Assembly (NCBI GenBank): GCA_046734335.1
Contig: JBKPRA010000049.1
Coordinates: 39,374-103,373, forward strand
Length of the DNA stretch: 64,000 nt
From: DATBLE01 sp046734335
Lineage (GTDB): Bacteria > Actinomycetota > Thermoleophilia > Gaiellales > Gaiellaceae
Reading direction: 5' to 3'
Shown here in pieces: positions 16,839 through 24,090 of this stretch. The position numbers and the translations under genes are program-made. The notes below the pieces were generated by a model that made no database searches, was not told where the DNA came from, and saw nothing but the letters and a program-made list of their open reading frames with translations. The stretch's first letter is position 1. Each line of letters opens with the position of its first letter.

Positions 16839-18590
16839 TTAGCCCGGTGCTGCTTTGCCGTCCGCCATCACGACGACCCGGTCGGCGAGCATGCGCACGA
16901 GTCGCTGGTCGTGCTCGACGACGAGCAGAGAGATGCCCTCGGCGCGTATCGACGCCAGGATCTCGAGCAGGCCGTCCACCTCCGCGCGTGCTGCCCCTGC
17001 TGAGGGCTCGTCCAGCAGCAGGAGCCGCGGCCGAGCCGCGAGCGCGGCCGCGAGCATCAGCCGCCGCTGCTGGAAACCGTCGAGCTGCGCGGCGGGAAGG
17101 TCGGCGACTCGCTCGAGGCGCACCCTACGCAGCGAGTCGAGCCCGGCCTCGCGCAGCTCGCGCGCCTCGGCCCGGCTTTTCGGCGTGGAAGCAAGGGCGC
17201 GGAGGGCGCCGCTGTGCCTGGCGTGCAGCGACGCGCCGACGACGGCACACTCGAGAGCGGTCAGGGTGCCGAATGTGGCGGTCCGCTGCAGTGTCCGGAC
17301 CACGCCTACCGACGCGAGCTCGACCGGCCCCTGACCCGCGACCGACCGACCGTCGAGCTCGAGCTCGCCGGCGTCGAGCAACAACGCGCCGGCGAGCGCT
17401 CGCAGCGCCGTCGTCTTCCCCGATCCGTTCGCGCCGACGAGGGCGACGGTCTCGCCGTTGCCGACCTCGAGGTCGAAGCCGTCGAGCGCGCGGACACCGC
17501 CGTAGTGCTTCGCGAGCCCCCGAGCAGAGAGAACGACTGGAGCGGCCACGGGACGCGCCGCGCGAGACGGCCGAGCAGGCCTCGGAGGATCGGCAGAAAG
17601 AACCCGGGCGCGCAGCCGCTCGAGCAGCGGCGACCCCTCGGGCCGCAAGGCGAGCACGACCAGCAAGAGGATCGCCGCGAACATCGGCTCTACCTCCGCC
17701 GCCGAGCCGGCCTGAAGGTGCGCCCAGGCGCGCGTCAGCAACGCGATCGCACCGAGAACGGCGACGCCGGCGATCCCGGAGACGGCATATGACGCGCCTC
17801 CCAGCAGGACCGCGGCCAGCAGCTTGAAGGACACGACCGGGCCGAACGCGCCGGGGTCGGTCACGCCCGCGAGCTGCACCGCGAACGAGCCTGCCAGGCC
17901 CGCCACGGCCGCCGACGAGGCGAATGCCCCGAGCAGCAGCTGCTCGCCGCGGACGCCGAGGCTCTCGGCGGCCGCGGGCCGGTCGCGCACCGCCCGCAGG
18001 CGGATGCCGGCGGGACTTCGCCGCAGCGTGGCAACCGCGACCACCGCGAGCGCGGTCAGCACGAGCCCGAGCTCGAAGTGCCCCGTCGTGCTCAGGCTCG
18101 AGTCGACGACGTAGCCTTGCGATCCTCCGGAGATCCCGGGAAACGCCAGAGCGCCCAGGAAGACCAACCAGGCCAGGATCCAGGTTCCGACCGCGAGGAA
18201 CAACGGGTCGAGGCGCACGACCGCGAGGCCCACCACCAGCCCGCCGGCGAGGGAGGCCAGAACCGCAACGGGAATCGTTGCCTCGACAGGCCAGCCGGCA
18301 CGCGCGGCCAGCAACCCGGTCACCAGGGCGCCGACGGTCATGAACGCTCCCTGGGCGAGCGACGGCAGCCCGGCGAGCCCGACGGTCGCCACCAGCCCCG
18401 TCGCAGAGAGAGCGAGGTACAGCCACGCGGCCAGCTCGTCGACCTGCACCCAGCCGGGCGCGATCCACGGCAGGGCGCAGGCGAAGACGAACAGGCAGAG
18501 CAGCGCGGTGTGGATGCCGCGCCAGCCCGCTCGGGCTTCTCCTGCGGCTCCGGTGAGAGCACCCCATGTACCCGCGACGACGGCTGTCAT
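16839..18590 (-). CDS. Fused LivM-type permease and LivG-type ATPase
   Basis: A 583-aa fusion. Residues 1-320 form a LivM-type permease with about nine TM helices (AFMTVGALVTGLLAARAGWP, the SLGV/GE loop and GASYAVSGIAG motif). After an Arg/Pro/Ala-rich linker, residues about 350-583 form an ABC ATPase: Walker A GANGSGKTT, Q-loop VVRTLQRT, Walker B LLLLDEPSAG and H-loop VEHD. The signature, normally LSGGQ, reads AAQLDGFQQRRL, so it is degenerate. The start ATG overlaps the LivH-like stop (ATGA). No separate LivF ATPase is found in the operon, so the importer may use two copies of this fusion. Confidence 0.88.
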   Translation of the reverse strand: MTAVVAGTWGALTGAAGEARAGWRGIHTALLCLFVFACALPWIAPGWVQVDELAAWLYLALSATGLVATVGLAGLPSLAQGAFMTVGALVTGLLAARAGWPVEATIPVAVLASLAGGLVVGLAVVRLDPLFLAVGTWILAWLVFLGALAFPGISGGSQGYVVDSSLSTTGHFELGLVLTALAVVAVATLRRSPAGIRLRAVRDRPAAAESLGVRGEQLLLGAFASSAAVAGLAGSFAVQLAGVTDPGAFGPVVSFKLLAAVLLGGASYAVSGIAGVAVLGAIALLTRAWAHLQAGSAAEVEPMFAAILLLVVLALRPEGSPLLERLRARVLSADPPRPARPSRAARPVAAPVVLSARGLAKHYGGVRALDGFDLEVGNGETVALVGANGSGKTTALRALAGALLLDAGELELDGRSVAGQGPVELASVGVVRTLQRTATFGTLTALECAVVGASLHARHSGALRALASTPKSRAEARELREAGLDSLRRVRLERVADLPAAQLDGFQQRRLMLAAALAARPRLLLLDEPSAGAARAEVDGLLEILASIRAEGISLLVVEHDQRLVRMLADRVVVMADGKAAPG

Positions 18591-19516
18591 TCGGGCTCGG
18601 GCGTCCTCGCGCGTCCGCGCAGCGCCAGCAAGAGGAGCACCACGAGGATGGGCAGCACCTCGCGGTAGGCGGGGCCGAGAACGTGGCCCGAGATCTCGCC
18701 GCTCGCGATCGCAGCCTCAACGACCCCGAGCGCGAGGCCGGCGACGAACGCCCACATGGGCGAGCGGAAGCCGACCGCCAGCGCCGCGACCAGCCCCTTG
18801 ACGCCGAGCAGCATGCCGGTGGTCGCCGAGAAGGGTCCGCTCGGCGCTGCGGCAATCGCGATCACCACCGCGACGGCGCCGACCAGGGCGAACGCGAGCC
18901 CGATGAAGCGATCGTGTGGAACGCCGATCACGGAGGCCCCGTCGGCGTCCTGGGCGATCGCCTGCAGGCCTCGCCCGAATCGGGTTCGACCGACCACGTA
19001 CTCGACGAGCAGCGCCAGCACGACTCCGAGCGCGATCACGTACAGGGAGCGGAGTTGGAACGTTGCCCCCGCGACGGTGACGACTCCGTCCCGGCCCGCG
19101 TCGTGGAACGGGATGGGGTCGGGAAAGACGTATGCAGGACGGGCGAAGACGACCGAGACGAGGCTCTCAATCGCGAAGGCGATCGCCACCGTGGCCGCCA
19201 CCCACCCGAGCGTCGACCCCCGGCCGACCTGCGGCTGGATGATCGCGAACCACGTGCCGGCAGTCAGGGCGGGGACTACGGCGAGCGCAACCAGCAGGCC
19301 GAGCAGGAAGCGCCAGTTGGAGGCGTTTGCCTCGGTGACCGTTCCGCGGCCGGCGGTCGCGAAGAGCGCGACGAACACGCCCAGCCCGACGAGGTCGCCC
19401 AGCGCGAAGTGGACGATCCCGGTGAGTCGGTAGACGAGCACGTACCCGACCGCCAGCAGCCCGTAGACGCTCCCCGCCGCCAGCCCCGAAAGGACGATCT
19501 GCAGCGAGAGGCTCAC
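18587..19516 (-). CDS. Branched-chain amino acid type ABC transporter permease (LivH-like)
   Basis: A 309-aa permease with about eight TM helices. It has the LivH opening (IVLSGLAAGSVYGLLAVGYVLVYRLTGIVHFA) and the cytoplasmic loop GRTRFGRGLQAIAQDADGA with VPHDRFI, where the permease contacts the ATPase. First gene of the importer operon; its stop overlaps the start of the LivM-LivG fusion. A 28-bp gap separates it from the stop of the tetR-like gene upstream on the same strand. Confidence 0.9.
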   Translation of the reverse strand: MSLSLQIVLSGLAAGSVYGLLAVGYVLVYRLTGIVHFALGDLVGLGVFVALFATAGRGTVTEANASNWRFLLGLLVALAVVPALTAGTWFAIIQPQVGRGSTLGWVAATVAIAFAIESLVSVVFARPAYVFPDPIPFHDAGRDGVVTVAGATFQLRSLYVIALGVVLALLVEYVVGRTRFGRGLQAIAQDADGASVIGVPHDRFIGLAFALVGAVAVVIAIAAAPSGPFSATTGMLLGVKGLVAALAVGFRSPMWAFVAGLALGVVEAAIASGEISGHVLGPAYREVLPILVVLLLLALRGRARTPEPE

Positions 19517-19544
19517 CGCGCGAGCCTAAACCGGCCGGGCTCGG

Positions 19545-20120
19545 CTAGGCCGGCGTCGAGTAGCCGCGCATGCCGTCGACGAGCAGCGCCAGGAAGCGAT
19601 CGGCGAGCTTGTCGGTGTCGCGGCCCGGCTGGAGCCATGTGTAGGCCCAGTTCGCCGCCGAGAGCAGCAGCAGGACCGCGGCGCCCTCGTCCAGGTCGCT
19701 GCGCAGGTCGCCGAGGTCGCGGCCCTCGCGCAGCAACTCGCGGATCCGCTCCTCGTAGCGGTGCCGTTCCGCGACGAACCGGTCGCGGCGGTCGCCGTGG
19801 AGGTAGCGCCACTCCTGGACGAAGACCGTGGCGACGTCGAGTTGCTCGGCGACGACACGCAGATGGCCGCGCAGAGCGAGCCTGATCTTCTCGACGGGCG
19901 CGGCGGTGTCGGGGATCGCGTCCAGCGCCGCGTGGAAGGCGGCGGCGCCCTCCATCAGCGTGTCGAAGAGCAGGTCCTCCTTCGAGGCGATGTGCGAGTA
20001 GAGCGACCCCTTCTGGACGCCGAGCGCCCCGGCGATGTCGCCGACCGACGTGCCGTGGTAGCCCTTCTCGGCGAAGAGGCGGGCGGCCTGACGCGTCAGC
20101 TCCGAGCGGCGGGTGGACAT
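19545..20120 (-). CDS. TetR family transcriptional regulator, PaaR-like
   Basis: A 191-aa TetR repressor. The helix-turn-helix covers residues 8-52 (RQAARLFAEKGYHGTSVG DIAG followed by LGVQKGSLYSHIASKE). The C-terminal ligand domain is of the type found in regulators that respond to acyl-CoA. It is divergent from paaA, and a 14-bp pseudo-palindrome matching the PaaR consensus CNAACGNNCGTTNG lies between the two genes. Repression of the paa genes and release by phenylacetyl-CoA is the likely mechanism, by analogy with Thermus PaaR. Confidence 0.85.
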   Translation of the reverse strand: MSTRRSELTRQAARLFAEKGYHGTSVGDIAGALGVQKGSLYSHIASKEDLLFDTLMEGAAAFHAALDAIPDTAAPVEKIRLALRGHLRVVAEQLDVATVFVQEWRYLHGDRRDRFVAERHRYEERIRELLREGRDLGDLRSDLDEGAAVLLLLSAANWAYTWLQPGRDTDKLADRFLALLVDGMRGYSTPA

Positions 20121-20135
20121 GGTACGGTCAGGAGA

Positions 20136-20149
20136 CTAACGATCGTTCG
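20136..20149. promoter_or_regulatory. PaaR-type operator between tetR and paaA
   Basis: CTAACGATCGTTCG matches the published PaaR half-site pattern CNAACGNNCGTTNG at every fixed position and has a perfect AACGATCGTT core. It lies 15 bp from the TetR-family start codon and 12 bp from the paaA start, so one bound repressor could cover both promoters. Confidence 0.8.
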
Positions 20150-20161
20150 GTAGGAGGCGAC

Positions 20162-21073
20162 GTGACGCAAGTCCTTCAGCCAACAGAGCAGGGGTTCCTC
20201 GAGTACGTGCAACGTGGCGGCCAGGTCGAGGCCGACGACTGGATGCCGGACGAGTACCGCTCACGGCTGATCAAGTTCATCGAGATGCACGGCAACTCGG
20301 AACTGATGGGCGTGCTGCCCGAGCGCGAGTGGATCCTCCGCGCTCCGACGCTCCAACGCAAGCTCGCGCTGACCGCGAAGGTGCAGGACGAGGTCGGCCA
20401 CTCGCAGCTGATCTACCGCGTGGTCGAGGATCTCGGGAAGCCGCGCGCGCAGTGCCTCGACGACCTGATCTCGGGCAAGACGAAGTTCCACAACGTCTTC
20501 CACTACCCGACGAAGACCTGGGGCGATGTCGGGGTGATCGCCTGGCTCGTCGACGCTGCGGCGATCATCTCCCAGAAGGCGCTGCTCAAGTGCTCGTACG
20601 CGCCGTACGCGCGGATCATGAAGAAGATCTGCTGGGAGGAGTCGTTCCACATCCTCCACGGTCGCGACGTCGTGCTGACGATGATGAACGGCACCGACGA
20701 GCAGCGGGAGCTGGTGCAGGAGGCGGTGACGCGCTGGTGGCCGCCGCTCATGCAGTTCCACGGCAACCCGATCGCGGCCGAGGACGACCCGGTCGTCCAG
20801 TGGCGGATCAAGACGCAGGGCAACGAGGAGGCGCGGCAGCAGTTCCTCGACGGCTATGTGCCGCAGATCTGGGAGCTCGGCTTGACCGTGCCCGACCCGA
20901 AGCTGCGCAAGCGCGACGACGGTGTCTGGGAATACACCGAGCCTGACTGGGACGAGCTCAAGTCGGTCGTCACCGGCCACGGGCCGTGCACCACCGAGCG
21001 GCTGGAGTTCCGCCGCATCTCGCGCGACGAGACCGAGTGGGTGCGGACCGTGATGCTCGCGGAGGCGGCGTGA
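20162..21073 (+). CDS. paaA: 1,2-phenylacetyl-CoA epoxidase subunit PaaA
   Basis: A 303-aa diiron subunit, the catalytic part of the multicomponent oxygenase that epoxidises phenylacetyl-CoA. Iron ligands come from helices with KVQDEVGHSQLIYRVVEDLG (ExxxH-type) and KKICWEESFHILHGRD (EExxH). FHYPTKTWGDVGVIAWLVD is a hallmark of PaaA. The GTG start (20162) follows a good Shine-Dalgarno AGGAGG at 20152-20157. It opens the operon paaA-paaB-paaC-paaD and is controlled by the adjacent operator. Confidence 0.95.
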   Translation: MTQVLQPTEQGFLEYVQRGGQVEADDWMPDEYRSRLIKFIEMHGNSELMGVLPEREWILRAPTLQRKLALTAKVQDEVGHSQLIYRVVEDLGKPRAQCLDDLISGKTKFHNVFHYPTKTWGDVGVIAWLVDAAAIISQKALLKCSYAPYARIMKKICWEESFHILHGRDVVLTMMNGTDEQRELVQEAVTRWWPPLMQFHGNPIAAEDDPVVQWRIKTQGNEEARQQFLDGYVPQIWELGLTVPDPKLRKRDDGVWEYTEPDWDELKSVVTGHGPCTTERLEFRRISRDETEWVRTVMLAEAA

Positions 21074-21354
21074 TCTACGAGGTCTTCCGGCAGGAGCGAA
21101 AGGGCGTGGCGTTCGAACACGCCGGTTCGGTGGCCGCACCCGACGAGGGCTTCGCGCGGGCGTACGCGCACGAGCAGTACGGCCGGCGGGGCGAGTCGGC
21201 GGCGCTCTGGGTAGTACCGCGTGACGCGGTGATGGAGGTCGAAGACTTCGTCGACGAGCTCGGCCGCAACTACCACCGCGTGGACGGTTACTCCTTGAAG
21301 GCGAAGCTGGGAGAAGCACGTGAGCGAGCAGCAACGACTCCTCGCGATCGCTGA
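21070..21354 (+). CDS. paaB: 1,2-phenylacetyl-CoA epoxidase subunit PaaB
   Basis: A 94-aa small subunit. IYEVFRQERKGVAFEHAGSV matches the PaaB opening (WEVFxRxKxGxxHxHVGSL), followed by ALAYAHE-like AYAHEQYGRRGESAALWVVP. PaaB is structural or bridging in the epoxidase. The GTG start overlaps the paaA stop (GTGA), and its 3' end overlaps paaC by 35 bp. In-frame sequence upstream of the GTG is the paaA shadow. Confidence 0.9.
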   Translation: MIYEVFRQERKGVAFEHAGSVAAPDEGFARAYAHEQYGRRGESAALWVVPRDAVMEVEDFVDELGRNYHRVDGYSLKAKLGEARERAATTPRDR

Positions 21355-21964
21355 CGACGAGCTCGTCCTCGGCTGGCGCGACTCGGAGTGGACGGGGATC
21401 GCGCCGGTCCTGGAGGAGGACGTCGCGCTCTCGTCGATCGCCCAGAACGAGATCGGCCACGCGCGTGCGGTCTACCAGCTGCTGGCGGACGATCCAGACG
21501 CATTGGCATTCGACCGGTCGCCGGACGAGTACCGCTCGTCGCAGCTGGTCGAGCTGCGCTTCGTCCCCGACTGGGCACTGACGATCGCGCGGCGTGTGTT
21601 GTACGAGGCTGCCGACGAGCTCCGTCTTCGCAGGCTGATGGCGTCCGACGATGCTGCCGTCTCCGGCCTCGCGGCGAAGATCGACCGCGAGGAGGCATAC
21701 CACCGCATGCACGCAGAGCTGTGGCACGACCGCCTGCGCGACGAGCCCCGTTTCCTGGCCGCGGTGGACGAGCTCTTTCCGTACACGTTGGCCATGGCCG
21801 AACCGGACGACCACGATGCGTTGATCGCCCAGTTCGAGCCGAAAACCGTTCCAAGTAACACAGTGATACAAGGCCTCGAGCGTGGGACGCACACCGACGG
21901 CTGGGCCGCGCTCTGGAACGAGATGACCGAGGTGCGCCGCTTGATTCCGGGGGCTGCGTGGTAA
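21320..21964 (+). CDS. paaC: 1,2-phenylacetyl-CoA epoxidase subunit PaaC
   Basis: A 214-aa ferritin-like structural subunit that pairs with PaaA. LAIADDELVLGWRDSEWTG and SIAQNEIGHARAVYQLLAD are the conserved PaaC segments, then KIDREEAYHRMHAELW. It is shorter than enteric PaaC (about 250 aa). The GTG start lies 35 bp inside paaB, and the end overlaps paaD by 7 bp. Confidence 0.9.
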   Translation: MSEQQRLLAIADDELVLGWRDSEWTGIAPVLEEDVALSSIAQNEIGHARAVYQLLADDPDALAFDRSPDEYRSSQLVELRFVPDWALTIARRVLYEAADELRLRRLMASDDAAVSGLAAKIDREEAYHRMHAELWHDRLRDEPRFLAAVDELFPYTLAMAEPDDHDALIAQFEPKTVPSNTVIQGLERGTHTDGWAALWNEMTEVRRLIPGAAW

Positions 21965-22443
21965 CGACCGAGGCCGTGTGGTCGGCCCTGGCCGAGGTCG
22001 AGGACCCGGAGATCCCCGTGGTCTCGCTGGTCGACCTCGGCGTCGTCCGCGACGTGCGCGTCGACGGCGACCGCGTTCACGTCCAGTTCACGCCGACCTT
22101 CCTGGGCTGTCCGGCGCTCGAGGTAATGCGGGACCGAATGGCCGAAGCGATCGAAGTCCTCGGAGGCGAGCCCGACGTCGAGGTCGTGATGGACGACTCG
22201 TGGTCCACCGACCGGATCACCCCCGCGGGCCGCGAGAAGCTGCGCGCCGCGGGCTTCGCCCCACCCACCCCGCGCGAAGCGGCGCCGCCCAAGCTCGTCC
22301 AGCTCGAGAGCCAGGCTTTCCGCTGCCCCTACTGCGGCTCGACGGACACGAGACTCGAGAACATCTTCGGCCCCACTCCGTGCCGGTCGATCCGCTACTG
22401 CGCGAGCTGCCGCCAGCCGTTCGAGCAGTTCAAGACGATCTAG
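21958..22443 (+). CDS. paaD: 1,2-phenylacetyl-CoA epoxidase assembly protein PaaD
   Basis: A 161-aa DUF59/MIP18-type iron-sulfur assembly factor. The N-terminal domain has EVEDPEIPVVSLVDLGVVRD and FLGCPALEVM with the conserved Cys. The C-terminal zinc-ribbon-like part has FRCPYCGSTDT and RYCASCRQPFEQFK, typical of PaaD. It matures the epoxidase. It is the last gene of the run; the reductase PaaE is not encoded here. A strong hairpin follows. Confidence 0.92.
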   Translation: MVTTEAVWSALAEVEDPEIPVVSLVDLGVVRDVRVDGDRVHVQFTPTFLGCPALEVMRDRMAEAIEVLGGEPDVEVVMDDSWSTDRITPAGREKLRAAGFAPPTPREAAPPKLVQLESQAFRCPYCGSTDTRLENIFGPTPCRSIRYCASCRQPFEQFKTI

Positions 22444-22527
22444 TCGCGGCAGCCGCGGGCTGCGATCTACCGCACCTCGGCTCAGGCACCTCAGGGCCTG
22501 ACGCGCGTGTTGTGCGTGTCCGGCGGG

Positions 22528-22562
22528 AAGGGGGGAGGACGGCCCGGCCGCCCTCCCCCCTT
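22528..22562. terminator. Hairpin terminator between paaD and the Ig-like protein gene
   Basis: Two 17-nt arms (AAGGGGGGAGGACGGCC and a near-complement with one mismatch) around a 1-nt centre. It lies between two convergent genes and ends in TT on the plus side and, read from the other strand, also in TT. It can serve both transcripts. A smaller 6-bp hairpin (TCAGGC/GCCTGA) lies just before it at about 22480-22502. Confidence 0.75.
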
Positions 22563-22569
22563 GCTGTCC

Positions 22570-23700
22570 TCAGCTGCGCAGATTGACTCTGAAGGAGACG
22601 AGGCGGCGCGAGGAGATGCCGCCGAGGAGATCCTCGCCAGACTTGCGGGCGCGAACGAAGACGACCAGGAGACCCTGGCGCGGCGAGGCGGGGAAGAACT
22701 TGAGCCGGCGCAGTGTCAGAGTTGCCCAGCCGTCGGGCCCAGTCGCCTCCTCGCTGGGCGAGAACTGCTGGTACGGCGTCGCGGTCTGGTAGACGAGTGC
22801 GCCGACAACCGAGCGTCCGCTGCACGCCGAGACGTGGAAGCGTAGAACGATCGTCTGCGTGCTCTGGGTGATCACGGTTGGGCGGCTTTCCTGCTTGTCG
22901 ACGAGAAGGCGAGCCGGCGATGAGACCTGTGAGACGTTGATCGGCGTCGTGCTCTTGTCGGTCGGACATCCGGTCGCCGGAGGCGGAGGCGCGGCCCCGG
23001 TCGTCACCGTGGCGGTCTGCACGGACGTGACCGTGTTGGGGCCGGTGGCGTCGGTGCCGGTGACGGCGACGCGGATCGTATGACCAACGTCCCCGCTGGC
23101 AATCACATACGTGTTGTTCGTGGCCCCGGCGATCGAGGTGCAGTTGGCCCCCGCGGCGTCGCATTGACGCCACTGGTACGTGAACGTGATCGACGAGCCC
23201 GTCCAGGTGCCGGGATTAGCGGTCAGCGTCGAGCCGACGGTCGCCGTGCCGCTGATCGTCGGCGGCGCGGTGTTCGGAGGCCCGGCCTGCGCGACGACGA
23301 CGGCAGTTGCGTTCGACACGGCCTTCGCCTGGCCGTCGCTGTTCACCGCCGTCACGCGGGAGCGCAGCGTAAAGCCCACGTCCCCTGTTGCAACCGCATA
23401 GCCGTTCGTCGTGACGCCGATGGACGCGCAGTCCGACCCGTCCGCCGAGCCACCCGACGATGGGCAACGCAGCCACTCATACGTGAAAGAGGTCGGACTC
23501 TCCGACCACGTCCCGTCGGACGTGGTCAGTGTCTGACCGACGGCAGCAGTACCCGTGATCGCCGGAAGAACGGTGTTGTTCGGCACGGCCTTGGTGCTTG
23601 CCGAGCCGATAGGAGAGAGCAGCGCCGCAGCGATCGCCAAGCCGAGCAGCAACGCTGGAACGACGTACCGAGCACGGGCGATGCGGAAGGTTCCACGCAT
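22570..23700 (-). CDS. Secreted Ig-like repeat protein
   Basis: A 376-aa exported protein. A signal segment (VVPALLLGLAIAAALLSPIG) is followed by two Ig-like repeats of about 95 residues (41-137 and 141-234), each with the pattern PxITGTAxVGxTLT...GTW...F TYxWxxC...YxxxxxDVGxTxRxxVTxxx. A Pro-rich joint leads to a C-terminal beta domain (about 245-376) rich in Val, Arg and Phe. Such proteins are usually surface adhesins or matrix-binding proteins. Downstream of a 246-bp structured leader and downstream on the same strand of a processive glycosyltransferase, suggesting an extracellular matrix role (inference). Confidence 0.75.
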   Translation of the reverse strand: MRGTFRIARARYVVPALLLGLAIAAALLSPIGSASTKAVPNNTVLPAITGTAAVGQTLTTSDGTWSESPTSFTYEWLRCPSSGGSADGSDCASIGVTTNGYAVATGDVGFTLRSRVTAVNSDGQAKAVSNATAVVVAQAGPPNTAPPTISGTATVGSTLTANPGTWTGSSITFTYQWRQCDAAGANCTSIAGATNNTYVIASGDVGHTIRVAVTGTDATGPNTVTSVQTATVTTGAAPPPPATGCPTDKSTTPINVSQVSSPARLLVDKQESRPTVITQSTQTIVLRFHVSACSGRSVVGALVYQTATPYQQFSPSEEATGPDGWATLTLRRLKFFPASPRQGLLVVFVRARKSGEDLLGGISSRRLVSFRVNLRS

Positions 23701-23946
23701 GTGTCCTCCTTCGGTCTTGGGTCGGGGTCAACGAGACGTCCTCGACGATCGATCCGGTTCGGCTGCCACAGCAAACGGCACCCTCCGGGTGAGGAACGAT
23801 GCCCCCGGACCACACCCGCACTGCCGCAGACGGCTTGCAGCCTCCGTCGACAAGACCGGCGGGCCCCCCCGACCTCTTGTGACTGGGTCGGCCGATCATA
23901 CGAGACAGCCACAGCTCGCGCCTTCGCCGCGAGCCACCGGGCCAGA
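23701..23946 (-). promoter_or_regulatory. Long structured leader upstream of the Ig-like protein gene
   Basis: These 246 bases hold no gene. They can fold: GGCTGC (23761-23766) pairs with GCAGCC (23837-23842), enclosing a hairpin CACCC-TCC-GGGTG (23779-23791) inside GGCA/TGCC (23777-23780 and 23800-23803). Next to it ACAAGA (23850-23855) pairs with TCTTGT (23875-23880). A clear Shine-Dalgarno (AGGAGG) stands before the ATG at 23700. The length and nested stems suggest a regulatory RNA leader; I could not match it to a known riboswitch class. Confidence 0.4.
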
Positions 23947-24090
23947 CTACGCGCGTTTGCGGGGGATGAGCTTGGCCAGGCTGAGGGCGGCGTAGATGAG
24001 GGTGTTGACGGCGACGAAGGCTGCCAGGGCCTGGAACCATCCTGAATGGAGAACCGAGCTGGGGAGGAGGATGCCGGCGAGCGTGATCAT
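23947..24090 (-). CDS. 47-aa single-TM protein coupled to the glycosyltransferase
   Basis: A very small gene: its ATG (24090-24088) overlaps the glycosyltransferase stop (ATGA). The product has one long hydrophobic stretch (about residues 17-38, WFQALAAFVAVNTLIYAALS) and a basic end KLIPRKRA, so N-out/C-in topology is likely by the positive-inside rule. Several polysaccharide synthases need a small membrane partner encoded next door (PgaD-like role), which is what position and coupling suggest; there is no sequence similarity to support a specific family. Confidence 0.7.
   Translation of the reverse strand: MITLAGILLPSSVLHSGWFQALAAFVAVNTLIYAALSLAKLIPRKRA

Noticed and set aside
23761..23842. 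c-di-GMP-I (GEMM) riboswitch on the plus strand
   Set aside because: Only partial likeness (CACAGCAAAC, ACGATGCC); core motifs are missing and no plus-strand gene follows.
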